Positions 30,610 to 38,448 of a stretch of DNA of 38,448 nucleotides are shown here, piece after piece. The DNA comes from Alphaproteobacteria bacterium (GTDB taxonomy: Bacteria; Pseudomonadota; Alphaproteobacteria; Micropepsales; Micropepsaceae). The position numbers and the translations under genes are program-made. The notes beneath the pieces are model-generated. The model was not told the origin of the DNA, searched no databases, and saw only the letters and a program-made list of their open reading frames with translations. Where the stretch lies: assembly GCA_025924715.1 (NCBI GenBank), contig JAICHV010000035.1, positions 1 to 38,448 on the forward strand, in the 5' to 3' direction. Every line of letters begins with the position of its first letter. Within the stretch, counting starts at the first letter, position 1.

Positions 30610-32819
30610 GCCGGCCGTCCCATCTGCTGATGCCAGAGCGAGCGATACAGCAAATTGCGCCCCAGCAATTCGCCATGCGTTCCGGCGTCCGACAATGCGC
30701 CTTCGTCGAGGACCAGAATGGTTCCGGCATCGCGGATGGTCTGCAAACGGTGCGAAATCACGATGGTGGTCCGCCCCTCGGCGATCCGGCTCAAATTGCG
30801 CACCACCACCGCTTCGCTGTCGGGATCGAGCGCGCTGGTCGCCTCGTCGAAGATGATGATGCGCGGCATGCGCAGCAAGGCCCGGGCGATGCACAACCGC
30901 TGTTTCTGCCCGCCCGACAGATTGACGCCGCTTTCCTCCAGTTCGGTATCGTAACGTTTGGGCATCTCGCCGATGAATTCATCCGCCCCGGCGGCGCGCG
31001 CCGCCTCGACGATTTCCTCGAAGCTCGCATTGGGCCGCCCCAGCCGGATATTTTCCTTCACCGTGCCGCGGAACAGGAACGGCTCCTGCGGCACGATGCC
31101 GATCTGCCCGCGCAGAAAAGCCAGATCGATGTCCTGGATGTTGTGACCATCGATGCGCACCGCGCCTTCGCTGGGCGTGTAGAGGCCTTGCAACAGGGCC
31201 GACAGGGTGGTCTTGCCCGATCCGCTGCGCCCGACCACGCCGACAAAGGCGCCGTCGGCAATGCGCGCCGAAAAGGCGCGAATGGCGGGCCTTTCGGTAC
31301 CCGGATAGCGAAACGTCACGCGGTCGAAATCGATGGCGCCCGCCAGGTTGGGCGTCAGCCCGCGCGCGGCGCTTTCGCCGGGCCGGTTCATGATCTCTCC
31401 CAACATCTCCACCGACATCAGGGTTTCCTGGTAATTGTTCAGCAGCTTGATGAATTGCAGGACCGGATTGATCACCCGGCTGGAGAGCATGTTGAAGGCC
31501 ACCAGTTCGCCGACGGTCATTTTGTGGGCGAAGACGGCGAAAGCGCCGGCCACCACCACCGCAATGGTGAGGCCGCGCTCGACGAATTGCGATACGGTAT
31601 TGGCGAAGAGGCTCACTTTGCCCACTTCGACATAGGTGCCGATACCTTCGGCGGCGGCGCTTTCCCATCCGTCTTGCCGCCGCTGCTCCAGATTGAGCGA
31701 CTTGACGGTGCGCATTCCGTGCACCGTTTCGACCAGCAGCGATTGGCGCGCCGCCTCGGCCCGATAAAGGCGCCGCAGGCGGCGTCGATAGGGACCGATC
31801 AGGGCGGCGATGACAAGCCCAAGGACCAGCGTGAAGCCCAGCACCACCAAGGTGAGCCACACGCTGTAGAACAGCAGGATGGGCAGAAAGATCACCAGCG
31901 CGGGCAGATCCAGCACTGTCATCAGCAACCGGCCCGTCAGAAATTCGCGGATCTGCGAGGCCTGCTGCATGTGCTTGGCGATCACCCCCGCCGGGAGATG
32001 CTCAAAAAAGCCGATCGGCAGCGCCATCAGCTTGCCGAACGTCAGCCGCGCCAGCCGCATGTCGATACGGCTGGAAGCGAAAAGCAGGAAATATCCGCGC
32101 AACCAGCTGAAGGTGGCGTCGAACAGAATTGCCGCCAGCACGCCAAGGCTGAGCACCACCAGGGTGGAGAGGCTGTAATAGACCAGCACCCGGTCGATCA
32201 CCAATTGGAAGAACAACGGCACCGCCAAGGCCAGGACATGCATGGCAAGGGCCGCGACGATGACGTTGGTGAAGAGCGGCCGCTGGCGCAGAAATTCGGG
32301 AACGAACCAGCCCAGTCCGAACCGCTGCCCTTCCGCGTTGCCGCTCTGGGAGAGTTTGAACAGCAGGATTTCGCCCGTCCAATGTTCTTCGAACGCCGCG
32401 CGCGCCAAGGTGAAGACGCCGGCTTGCGGCGCACGGGGATTGAAGACGGCAATCTCTTCCGTCTGCTCCGGCACCGACAGCAGAACCACAAAGGCGCCGT
32501 TATCCAGTCTGGCAATGAGAGGCAGCACCGCCGCAAATCGGGCCAGGTCGTTCCAGCGGATGCGCCGCACTTCGCTTTGCGCCCCTTCCTGAGCTGCGAT
32601 GGCGGCGAGGCGTTCGGCGCTGGGCTCCTGCGCGGTGCCATGAAGATGAAGCAGGCGGACCAAGCTCCAATCCAGGCCGGCGCGCTGGGCGACGGCAACC
32701 AGAGCCATCAATCCTGTATTGCATGTAATGTTCGGCGCAGGGGCGGCCAAGCCGGTCGCGCTTTGCGGGGTGGCGGGACCAACGGGGTCCAGTTTGGATG
32801 CGGCGGCCTCTTCCTTCAC
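30606..32819 (-). CDS. type I secretion ABC transporter with degenerate C39-like domain (HlyB type)
   Basis: The protein has 737 residues. An N-terminal C39-like domain (about 30-150) is followed by six membrane spans (about 165-450) and a nucleotide-binding domain: Walker A G-R-S-G-S-G-K-T-T, signature L-S-G-G-Q-K-Q-R, Walker B I-I-I-F-D-E-A-T-S-A-L-D, H-loop I-S-H-R. In the C39-like domain the catalytic Cys is replaced by Thr (T35, in N-T-G-L) and the His by Ala (A109, in G-A-F-V-V), so it should dock its substrate without cutting it, as in HlyB. It starts with GTG at 32819, which overlaps the TGA of the 99-residue gene. The C-terminal RTX protein encoded divergently is the likely substrate. 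Confidence 0.93.
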   Translation of the reverse strand: MKEEAAASKLDPVGPATPQSATGLAAPAPNITCNTGLMALVAVAQRAGLDWSLVRLLHLHGTAQEPSAERLAAIAAQEGAQSEVRRIRWNDLARFAAVLPLIARLDNGAFVVLLSVPEQTEEIAVFNPRAPQAGVFTLARAAFEEHWTGEILLFKLSQSGNAEGQRFGLGWFVPEFLRQRPLFTNVIVAALAMHVLALAVPLFFQLVIDRVLVYYSLSTLVVLSLGVLAAILFDATFSWLRGYFLLFASSRIDMRLARLTFGKLMALPIGFFEHLPAGVIAKHMQQASQIREFLTGRLLMTVLDLPALVIFLPILLFYSVWLTLVVLGFTLVLGLVIAALIGPYRRRLRRLYRAEAARQSLLVETVHGMRTVKSLNLEQRRQDGWESAAAEGIGTYVEVGKVSLFANTVSQFVERGLTIAVVVAGAFAVFAHKMTVGELVAFNMLSSRVINPVLQFIKLLNNYQETLMSVEMLGEIMNRPGESAARGLTPNLAGAIDFDRVTFRYPGTERPAIRAFSARIADGAFVGVVGRSGSGKTTLSALLQGLYTPSEGAVRIDGHNIQDIDLAFLRGQIGIVPQEPFLFRGTVKENIRLGRPNASFEEIVEAARAAGADEFIGEMPKRYDTELEESGVNLSGGQKQRLCIARALLRMPRIIIFDEATSALDPDSEAVVVRNLSRIAEGRTTIVISHRLQTIRDAGTILVLDEGALSDAGTHGELLGRNLLYRSLWHQQMGRPA

Positions 32820-33115
32820 GGAAAGGGAACTTTGGCGTCATGGGCGCGCGGGGCTTGCGGCGCCTGTGGTGACGGCGCTTTTTCGGCCTCGCCCGGCTGC
32901 GGCTTGGACATTGCCTGGACCGCCTCCTGGATTTTTACCGCCGCGCGCAGAAACGCCTCGACCGGCATGATCACGCGCTGCCCAAGTTCCAACTTGGCTT
33001 GGCCGTCGGTGGCCAATGGGGAAATTGTCACAAAATCGAGCCGCACGGTTCCCGCCGTGACCAGGATCCCCCCAAGGGCGTCCGCGAAAATCTGATTGCT
33101 CATGGGCTGGCTCAT
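32816..33115 (-). CDS. 99-residue unknown protein, first gene of the type I secretion operon
   Basis: A small soluble protein of 99 residues. Its first 65 residues look like a compact beta/alpha domain (Q-I-F-A-D-A-L-G-G-I-L-V, V-R-L-D-F-V-T-I-S-P, R-V-I-M-P-V-E-A-F-L-R-A), then a 30-residue Pro/Ala/Gln/Lys tail. The pattern, a strand with L-D-F near a Pro and then R-V-x-x-P-x-x-A, weakly recalls the DUF3467 group; this is from memory and unverified. The ATG at 33115 is used; an ATG at 33103 is also in frame. Its TGA overlaps the GTG of the transporter gene, so it is translationally coupled to it. Function unknown; a regulator or accessory factor of secretion is the simplest guess. Confidence 0.72.
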   Translation of the reverse strand: MSQPMSNQIFADALGGILVTAGTVRLDFVTISPLATDGQAKLELGQRVIMPVEAFLRAAVKIQEAVQAMSKPQPGEAEKAPSPQAPQAPRAHDAKVPFP

Positions 33116-33193
33116 CGATTCGTTAACCCCCGCTCTGCAAAGTCGAGTTTAGCCGAATTCCAGATCACGACAAAGGCGGCGGGTTTGGCGTGA

Positions 33194-33222
33194 TTGCGAC
33201 GCCGGAACTGCCTGCTTATACT
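33194..33222 (+). promoter_or_regulatory. sigma-70-type promoter of the metalloprotease gene
   Basis: TTGCGA at 33194-33199 and TATACT at 33217-33222 are separated by exactly 17 bases. The expected transcript start lies about 17 bases before the ATG at 33246, so the leader would be short. Confidence 0.65.
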
Positions 33223-33245
33223 GACGCACAAATCGGGGCTGTCAC

Positions 33246-34937
33246 ATGCAATTTTCCGTCGCGCTCTCGAGCGATTCCACGGCTTCGCCGGATTACGGCC
33301 AGCTGACCGATGCCGAACGGCAGGAGGTGCTGGACACCATGAAGGCCGCGACGACGATCTGGAGTTGGTATCTGACGGCGTCAGATGTCACGCTCGACCT
33401 CGCCATCGATATCGATAACAGCGCCTATACGGGCAAAATCTTGGCCACTGGCGGCCCCGCCAGCTACTACACCAATGGGACCACATTCCAGGGCGCCAAG
33501 GAGGACTATGCGGGCAGCGACATCAAATTGGCATCCGGAAACGATCTCAACGGCGCCAGTTCTGATTTGCACATGACTCTCACCGTCAATGCCATAGAAA
33601 ATCTTTTGTATTTTCGCCCCGATCCCATCGCGACCGTCGCGCCCTACACGGTTCCCGCCCGCCTGGCAGATGCGCTTTCCGTATTCCTGCACGAAGTCGG
33701 ACATGGATTGGGAATAGTGTCGGCGTCGAAGACGGTCACAGATTCCACCTTCACCACCAACAAAACCGTCTATGACACCTTCATCGATTCCAGCAGTGAT
33801 TTCACCGGCAGCCATGCGCTGGCCGCGGTCGGCGGCGGGCCGATCCAGCTGGACCCGGCCAGCATTTCGCATCTGTCGGAGAGCGGAAGTTTTGCCTCGG
33901 ACCTGATGTCCACCAGTATCACCAGCGGCACTCAGACTCCCGTCTCGGCCCTCGATTTTGGCATCCTTCAGGATATTGGCGTTCCCCTGCGCACGCCCAC
34001 TTCTGGGGACGACGTTATTCACGCGCTCGGCTCGGATGCCATCAGCTTGGGCGACGGCAACGATTTCGCTTATGTGGATTACGACAGCGTTTCCATCGAT
34101 GGCGGCGCCGGTGTCGATACAGTGGTATTTTCCGACAACCGGTCCGGCTACACGATCAACCAGACCAGCAATGGAAATTTTTCCATTACCGGTCCTGACG
34201 GCAGTGAAACGCTCTCTAATATCGAATACGCCCAATTCGCCGATTCGACCATGCGGCTTCTGCCCGGCAGCGGCACGACAGTGAATTTCTCCGCGGCGCC
34301 ATCAACCTATATGTCGGCGATCCGCGATTTCGACGGTAACGACCTGGGCGCGGCCGGCAGCTGGGTGTTGATCGGCAGCACCGATGTCAACAACAGCGGC
34401 AGCCAGTCGCACATCTATACCAACAGCGCCATCGGGCGCTGGGCGGAAGTCGGCACCGCCGCGGACGGCATGGTCTATTTCGACGACCATGGTTGGGCCG
34501 GCGCCACGCGTGTCGTCGGCATTTATGTCGATCCCCTGGTGCAGTCCGGCGCGGTTCAGCAAGGCAGTGCCAGCGACAGCCAGCGCCGCTTCCAGAATGA
34601 CCTGCAGATCGGCAATGTCGCCGCCGTCCTGGGCAGCGGCGATTACGACCATGACGGATTTCAGGAAATCTATTTCCGGCTGACCGACGGCACCGCTTAT
34701 CTGCACGCCTATATGTGGGGCGACGGCAATATCCGCTACGCCAATTATCAGAGCGCCCAGCAGGTGAAGGATTATCTGAACGCGAACGGCTTTGGGCCAT
34801 CCACCTGGGGAAACTGGTTTCCCTCCGCCGATACGCTGGCGAGCGCACAAGGCGACACAATGGCATTTGTACCCAGCCCTGCGGATTCCAATATGCCGTG
34901 GACGGTGCAACCGATGCTGGCCGGCATCTCGGTATAA
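33246..34937 (+). CDS. putative type I-secreted zinc metalloprotease with degenerate RTX repeats
   Basis: This 563-residue protein has no signal peptide. Residues 1-250 form a metalloprotease-like domain: H149-E-V-G-H153-G-L-G gives two zinc ligands and the catalytic Glu. Because position 159 is Ser, the third ligand is not in the usual metzincin place; H209 in I-S-H-L-S-E-S, before L-M221-S-T, is a better candidate and recalls leishmanolysin-like enzymes. Residues 253-300 hold degenerate RTX motifs (G-D-G-N-D, D-G-G-A-G-V-D-T). Residues 345-540 form a separate domain with D-F-D-G-N-D, G-R-W-A-E-V-G, R-V-V-G-I-Y-V-D-P and D-Y-D-H-D-G-F-Q-E-I-Y-F. Lack of a signal peptide, low Cys content, and the divergent secretion operon all point to export by the adjacent transporter. 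Confidence 0.82.
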   Translation: MQFSVALSSDSTASPDYGQLTDAERQEVLDTMKAATTIWSWYLTASDVTLDLAIDIDNSAYTGKILATGGPASYYTNGTTFQGAKEDYAGSDIKLASGNDLNGASSDLHMTLTVNAIENLLYFRPDPIATVAPYTVPARLADALSVFLHEVGHGLGIVSASKTVTDSTFTTNKTVYDTFIDSSSDFTGSHALAAVGGGPIQLDPASISHLSESGSFASDLMSTSITSGTQTPVSALDFGILQDIGVPLRTPTSGDDVIHALGSDAISLGDGNDFAYVDYDSVSIDGGAGVDTVVFSDNRSGYTINQTSNGNFSITGPDGSETLSNIEYAQFADSTMRLLPGSGTTVNFSAAPSTYMSAIRDFDGNDLGAAGSWVLIGSTDVNNSGSQSHIYTNSAIGRWAEVGTAADGMVYFDDHGWAGATRVVGIYVDPLVQSGAVQQGSASDSQRRFQNDLQIGNVAAVLGSGDYDHDGFQEIYFRLTDGTAYLHAYMWGDGNIRYANYQSAQQVKDYLNANGFGPSTWGNWFPSADTLASAQGDTMAFVPSPADSNMPWTVQPMLAGISV

Positions 34938-34947
34938 AGCCTCAGTC

Positions 34948-36066
34948 TTAAGCCAGGGCGCCGATGGCCTCGGCTTTGGAGGCCGCCGCGACGGCCGGCT
35001 GCGCGCTGGCGATCCAGCCGCCGCCCAGGACCCGGCTGCCCTGGTAGAAGACGCAGGCCTGGCCGGGCGCGATGGCCTCTTCGGGGCTGGCCAGTTCCAC
35101 CCGCGCGCCGCCGTCTTCCAGCGGGATCACCCGCGCCGCCACGGGCGGGCGCATCGAGCGCACCTTCACCGAACAGTCGAAGGCTTTGTCCGTGGCGGCC
35201 AGCCAATTGACATTGCGCAGCATCATGCTTTGCGCCCCCAGCGCGGCGCGGGGGCCGACCACGACACGGGCCCTGGCCGCATCCAGCTTGAGCACGAACA
35301 AGGGTTCTTCGTTTCCGGATAACCCCAGGCCTTTGCGCTGGCCGACAGTGAAATGAATAATGCCGTCATGGCGCCCGAGCACGGTGCCCGCAGAATCGAC
35401 GATCTCGCCCGGCCGCGCCGCATCGGGGCGCAGTTTTTCCACCAGCGCCGAATAGCGCCCCTGGGGCACGAAACAAATATCCTGGCTATCGGGCTTGGCG
35501 GCGGTGCCCAAGCCCAGTTCCGCCGCCAGGGCGCGGACATCGGTCTTTTCCATCTCGCCCAAGGGAAAGCGCAGATAATCGAGCTGCGCCTGGGTGGTGG
35601 CGAACAAAAAATAACTTTGGTCGCGCGTGGCGTCGGCCGCGGCATGGAGTTCGGCGCCGCCGGCGCCGAGGGTGCGGCGTACATAATGTCCGGTCGCCAG
35701 GGCCTCTGCCCCCAGCTCGCGCGCGGTGTCCAGCAGATCGGCGAATTTCACTTTCTCATTGCAGCGCACGCAGGGGATCGGGGTTTCGCCCTTGGCATAG
35801 GAGGCGGCGAAGTCCTCGATCACCGCCTTGCGGAAGCGGCTTTCATAATCCAGCACATAATGGGGAATGCCGATTTGCTCGGCGACGCGCTTGGCATCGT
35901 AAATGTCCTGGCCGGCGCAGCAGGCGCCTTTCTTCTGCACCGTGCCGGAATAAAGCTGCAAGGTGACGCCGACCACGTCGTAACCCTGGCGCTTGAGCAG
36001 CGCCGCGGTGACGGAGGAATCCACTCCGCCCGACATCGCCGCCACGATCCTGGGTTTGCCGTTCAT
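34948..36066 (-). CDS. mnmA: tRNA-specific 2-thiouridylase MnmA
   Basis: This 372-residue enzyme adds the 2-thio group to the wobble uridine of tRNA-Lys, -Glu and -Gln. Family features are the PP-loop A-M-S-G-G-V-D-S-S near the N-terminus, [11 protein letters not shown] with the first catalytic Cys, and D-S-Q-D-I-C-F-V with the second. G-Q-R-K-G-L-G follows, and a C-terminal beta-barrel that binds tRNA. The ATG at 36066 places the PP-loop 10 residues in, as usual. It converges on the metalloprotease gene, with ten bases between the stops. Confidence 0.96.
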   Translation of the reverse strand: MNGKPRIVAAMSGGVDSSVTAALLKRQGYDVVGVTLQLYSGTVQKKGACCAGQDIYDAKRVAEQIGIPHYVLDYESRFRKAVIEDFAASYAKGETPIPCVRCNEKVKFADLLDTARELGAEALATGHYVRRTLGAGGAELHAAADATRDQSYFLFATTQAQLDYLRFPLGEMEKTDVRALAAELGLGTAAKPDSQDICFVPQGRYSALVEKLRPDAARPGEIVDSAGTVLGRHDGIIHFTVGQRKGLGLSGNEEPLFVLKLDAARARVVVGPRAALGAQSMMLRNVNWLAATDKAFDCSVKVRSMRPPVAARVIPLEDGGARVELASPEEAIAPGQACVFYQGSRVLGGGWIASAQPAVAAASKAEAIGALA

Positions 36067-36099
36067 CGCGGTCCTATAGAACCAGGCCGGGGGAACCGC

Positions 36100-36130
36100 A
36101 AGAATTAAGGGGCAGAGCCCGCAGCCCTTA
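36100..36130 (-). terminator. possible terminator after flgL
   Basis: On the minus strand the sequence from the flgL stop can fold with GGGC pairing to GCCC, plus further imperfect pairs, and is followed by TTAATTCTT. The stem is weak and interrupted, but the T-rich tail and its position at the end of flgKL fit a terminator. Confidence 0.35.
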
Positions 36131-37078
36131 CCCGCCGATCGGCAGATAATTCAGCAGCGACAGCTTGTTGAGCGTGGCGGTGACCTGCAGCGCCGCCTGC
36201 AGCGCGGTCTGGTTCAGCGACAATTGCGTGGCCGCGGTCGCCATATTGGTGTCCTGGATGTTGGAGACGAACCCCTTATAGAGCGTGTCCATCGAGGTCT
36301 GCTGGCCGACCGCGTCCTGCAGCCGGTTATAGACATTGCCGTTGGCCGCCGTGATGTTGTTGATCGAGGTGGCCACCGTGGTGGCGGTGCCAATGGCGCC
36401 GGTGAGGAAATTGTTCTGGGCCGACGTCAAAGTCGTGGCGGCGGTGAAATTGCCGGTGGGACCGGCGTCGAAATTGGCGACATTCTGGATCGCCTGCAGC
36501 AATCCGGTCGCCACATCGGACGCGGTGACGCCATAGGACACAGTCAAGCCATCGGCCACCTGGACCGATTTCTTGTTGTCGCCATTGGCGAAGGCACCGG
36601 CGACCGAAGGCAGCGCCGCCAATTGCGCCAGCGAATTGACCGTCACCGGCGGCGTATCGGTCTTACCGCCGGCATAAAGATAATCGCCATTGGCATCCTT
36701 GGAATTGAGAATGGTCACCGCCTGATCGAAAATGCCCTGCACCGAGGTCATCAAAGCCGAAGCGTCGTTGTTGGCCACCGCGTCGCCCACCGCTTTTTTC
36801 AACTGCCCGGCGAGATCGGCCAGGCTGGTGAGCTGGGTGTCCTGCATGTCGGTCTGGGTCACCGCCAGCTGCGTCGCGGTCTGATAAGCCTTGTTGCGGG
36901 CGGTGGCGGAAATCGTGGCCTGCAGCACCTGGGTCTGGTCGCCGAAGCCGGCATAAGTGGTGGCGACCTTGCCGCTGGCGATCTGCTGCTGAGTCTTGTC
37001 CAGGGTGGCGCCCGCCTGGGTCAACTGGCCCAGGAAGAACTGCATCTGCTGGTTGGTCGCGACGCGGTCGATGCTCAT
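36128..37078 (-). CDS. flgL: flagellar hook-associated protein 3 (FlgL)
   Basis: A 316-residue flagellin-like protein that joins the hook to the filament. The N-terminal D0/D1 helices begin [11 protein letters not shown] and include I-A-S-G-K. The C-terminal helices end [19 protein letters not shown], the pattern of FlgL and flagellin ends. The variable middle domain is Thr/Ala-rich. It lies 22 bases after the flgK stop, in the usual flgK-flgL order, so it is distinguished from a flagellin by context and by the shorter middle domain. Confidence 0.9.
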   Translation of the reverse strand: MSIDRVATNQQMQFFLGQLTQAGATLDKTQQQIASGKVATTYAGFGDQTQVLQATISATARNKAYQTATQLAVTQTDMQDTQLTSLADLAGQLKKAVGDAVANNDASALMTSVQGIFDQAVTILNSKDANGDYLYAGGKTDTPPVTVNSLAQLAALPSVAGAFANGDNKKSVQVADGLTVSYGVTASDVATGLLQAIQNVANFDAGPTGNFTAATTLTSAQNNFLTGAIGTATTVATSINNITAANGNVYNRLQDAVGQQTSMDTLYKGFVSNIQDTNMATAATQLSLNQTALQAALQVTATLNKLSLLNYLPIGG

Positions 37079-37100
37079 CGCCCTTGGTCCTTCTTAAAGG

Positions 37101-38448
37101 TCATATTACCGGAACCGCCAAAAGGGTGTTGTAAAGCTGGTCGACGACCGACAGAAGGCGGGCGCCGGCGCTATAGGCCTGCTGATAAGAAGACAGATTG
37201 GTCAGTTCCTCGTCCAGATTGACGCCCGCACTGGAGGAAAGCCGGCTCTTGGCTTCGGTGAGGCGGTCGTCCTGGGTGGTCTGATTGGCGGTGACGCCGG
37301 TCGAGAGCGTCGCCAGGTTCTGATAAAAGGACGCGGAATAATCCGACAGCGACGAGCTCTGTGCCGCCAGATTGCCGGCCTTGGCGAAGCTGCGATTGGT
37401 GGTGATCACATTCTGCAGCGCGATGGCGCCGGAGGAATCCCCGCCCAGAACCACCGTGTCGCCCGCCACGGTCGAAGGGGTGATAGAAGGCGTGGCGAAA
37501 CCGATGCGCTGCGGCGCATTGGCGACCGCGGGTACCACCTGAAAGCCGTTGGACTGGTTGGCAAGCTGAAAGCCGCCGATCCCGAAGATCTGACTGAAGC
37601 TGACGCCGGTGGCGCCGCGCTGGGTGGTGTCATTGGTGACGTTGAGCTGATAGCCGGGATAAAGGCCTGTGGTGGCCGTGGTGACCGCGCCATCGGCGCC
37701 CAAAGTGAAGGTCGCCGCTCCGCTCATGGCGCTGTTCAGGGCACTCAGCACATTGGCGATGGTCATGCCGGGCGTGGTGGCGATGCTGGCCTGGCGGACG
37801 ATGTCGCCGTCCGGACCTTTAAGCGACAGGGTGATGTTGGCGTTGGTGGTGAAGCCGGCATCGTCGGAGCCGGAAAGGCCGGTCGCCAGGACCGAGGGGG
37901 CGCCGCCCTGGAACAAATCGTTGAGGCCGAAAAATTGCGAGAAGCCGCTGCCGCCGCGCGAGGACGGCGTGGTAGCATCGTCCTGGACGATGATGCCATT
38001 GCCGCCATTGGCCGCGATGGAAAGCTTGCCATTGACGAAACTGGCGCTGCCCAGGCCCCCCAGCGCGGTGTTGAGCGCGGTGGTGAAACTGTCAACAGTG
38101 CTGCCGATGCCGGCGGCAGCGCCGCCATCGACCGACAAACTGCCGGCGCCGAAATCGACATCGATCCGCGACACCAGATTGCCGCTGGAATCGGTGACCG
38201 CCACGGTGGTCTTGCCGCTGAAATTGAGCGCGTCGGTTCCCATCAAACCGGTCTGGCGTCCCGTCAACGAGGCCGGCGGCGGATAAGCGGCATTGGCGTT
38301 GGATTGAGCGTTGAAAGCCTGGGCGACATTCTGGGCCAGATTGCCCAACGACTGGGCGAGGCCGCCCAGGGTGCGATCGCGCATGTCGATCATGCCTTTG
38401 AGCGAACCGCTGCTCAGATGCGGATCGAACGGCACGGGCAGGCCGATC
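37101..38448 (-). CDS. flgK: flagellar hook-associated protein 1 (FlgK), C-terminal part; 5' end beyond right edge
   Basis: The frame is open to the right edge of the window, so only the last 449 codons are visible; the N-terminus is missing. The C-terminal helix Y-Q-Q-A-Y-S-A-G-A-R-L-L-S-V-V-D-Q-L is the hallmark of FlgK, and L-K-G-M-I-D-M-R-D near the start of the visible part is a conserved segment of the D1 region. The middle is Gly/Thr/Ser-rich as expected for the exposed D2/D3 domains. A GTG at 38435 would give a shorter product but is not a credible start for a protein of this family. Confidence 0.92.
   Translation of the reverse strand, partial: IGLPVPFDPHLSSGSLKGMIDMRDRTLGGLAQSLGNLAQNVAQAFNAQSNANAAYPPPASLTGRQTGLMGTDALNFSGKTTVAVTDSSGNLVSRIDVDFGAGSLSVDGGAAAGIGSTVDSFTTALNTALGGLGSASFVNGKLSIAANGGNGIIVQDDATTPSSRGGSGFSQFFGLNDLFQGGAPSVLATGLSGSDDAGFTTNANITLSLKGPDGDIVRQASIATTPGMTIANVLSALNSAMSGAATFTLGADGAVTTATTGLYPGYQLNVTNDTTQRGATGVSFSQIFGIGGFQLANQSNGFQVVPAVANAPQRIGFATPSITPSTVAGDTVVLGGDSSGAIALQNVITTNRSFAKAGNLAAQSSSLSDYSASFYQNLATLSTGVTANQTTQDDRLTEAKSRLSSSAGVNLDEELTNLSSYQQAYSAGARLLSVVDQLYNTLLAVPVI

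Noticed and set aside
30630..33095. A plus-strand open frame of 821 codons opposite the type I transporter genes
   Set aside because: It is antisense to a gene with complete ABC motifs. Its composition (Gln, His, Arg, Gly) is typical of the reverse strand of GC-rich coding DNA, and no domain is recognisable.
33500..34260. RTX repeats of the metalloprotease as a DNA-level repeat array
   Set aside because: The G-D-G-N-D and G-G-A-G-V-D motifs are similar as protein only; no DNA repeat or CRISPR-like spacing is visible.

Overview
The window is GC-rich, densely coded chromosomal DNA from a flagellated alphaproteobacterium. This rests on the gene families, the DUF1285 / CoA-pyrophosphatase / CCA-adding-enzyme block placed divergently from a MoxR-DUF58-DUF4159 operon, the flgK-flgL and motA genes, and the presence of GANTC (CcrM-type) sites. 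A Caulobacter- or Rhizomicrobium-like relative is possible, but that placement is a guess. I see no insertion sequence, integrase, CRISPR array or rRNA gene.

Layout. Positions 1-2971 (minus): DUF1285 protein, NudL-type CoA pyrophosphatase, CCA tRNA nucleotidyltransferase and a PP2C-like phosphatase cut by the left edge, mostly joined by stop/start overlaps. Positions 3079-9761 (plus): MoxR ATPase, DUF58 protein and two large membrane proteins, a Bat-like envelope module. Positions 9768-10801 (minus): GNAT acetyltransferase and a Nudix hydrolase. Positions 10899-12934 (plus): CheY-like receiver with an arginine-rich tail, Hpt-like protein and, after a hairpin-rich gap, MotA. Positions 12931-18016: a 56-residue membrane protein and peptidoglycan genes (DUF882/M15 peptidase, YcbB-type L,D-transpeptidase, bifunctional class A PBP). 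Positions 18028-21127 (minus): two-DTG aspartic protease and a secreted beta-helix protein. A tRNA with a CAT anticodon follows at 21262-21336, with a good sigma-70-type promoter.

Positions 21452-34937 form a cell-surface and secretion locus. A KpsE/KpsM/KpsT-type capsule exporter (minus) is divergent from an unrecognised 340-residue protein and a glycosyltransferase (plus). Facing these is a minus-strand operon: a 99-residue unknown protein, a type I secretion ABC transporter with a degenerate C39-like domain, its HlyD adaptor, a Wza/KpsD-type outer-membrane lipoprotein and a second glycosyltransferase. Divergent from that operon, behind a clear promoter, is a 563-residue protein with an HExxHxxG zinc motif, degenerate RTX repeats and no signal peptide. 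It is the obvious candidate substrate. No TolC gene is present, whereas a Wza-like protein is co-transcribed with the type I pair. This mixing of protein secretion and polysaccharide export is the most interesting part of the window.

Positions 34948-38448 (minus): mnmA, flgL and the C-terminal part of flgK, which runs off the right edge. No stretch longer than 300 bases lacks a gene. The longest gap, 15347-15547, lies between the L,D-transpeptidase and the PBP and holds an imperfect palindrome.
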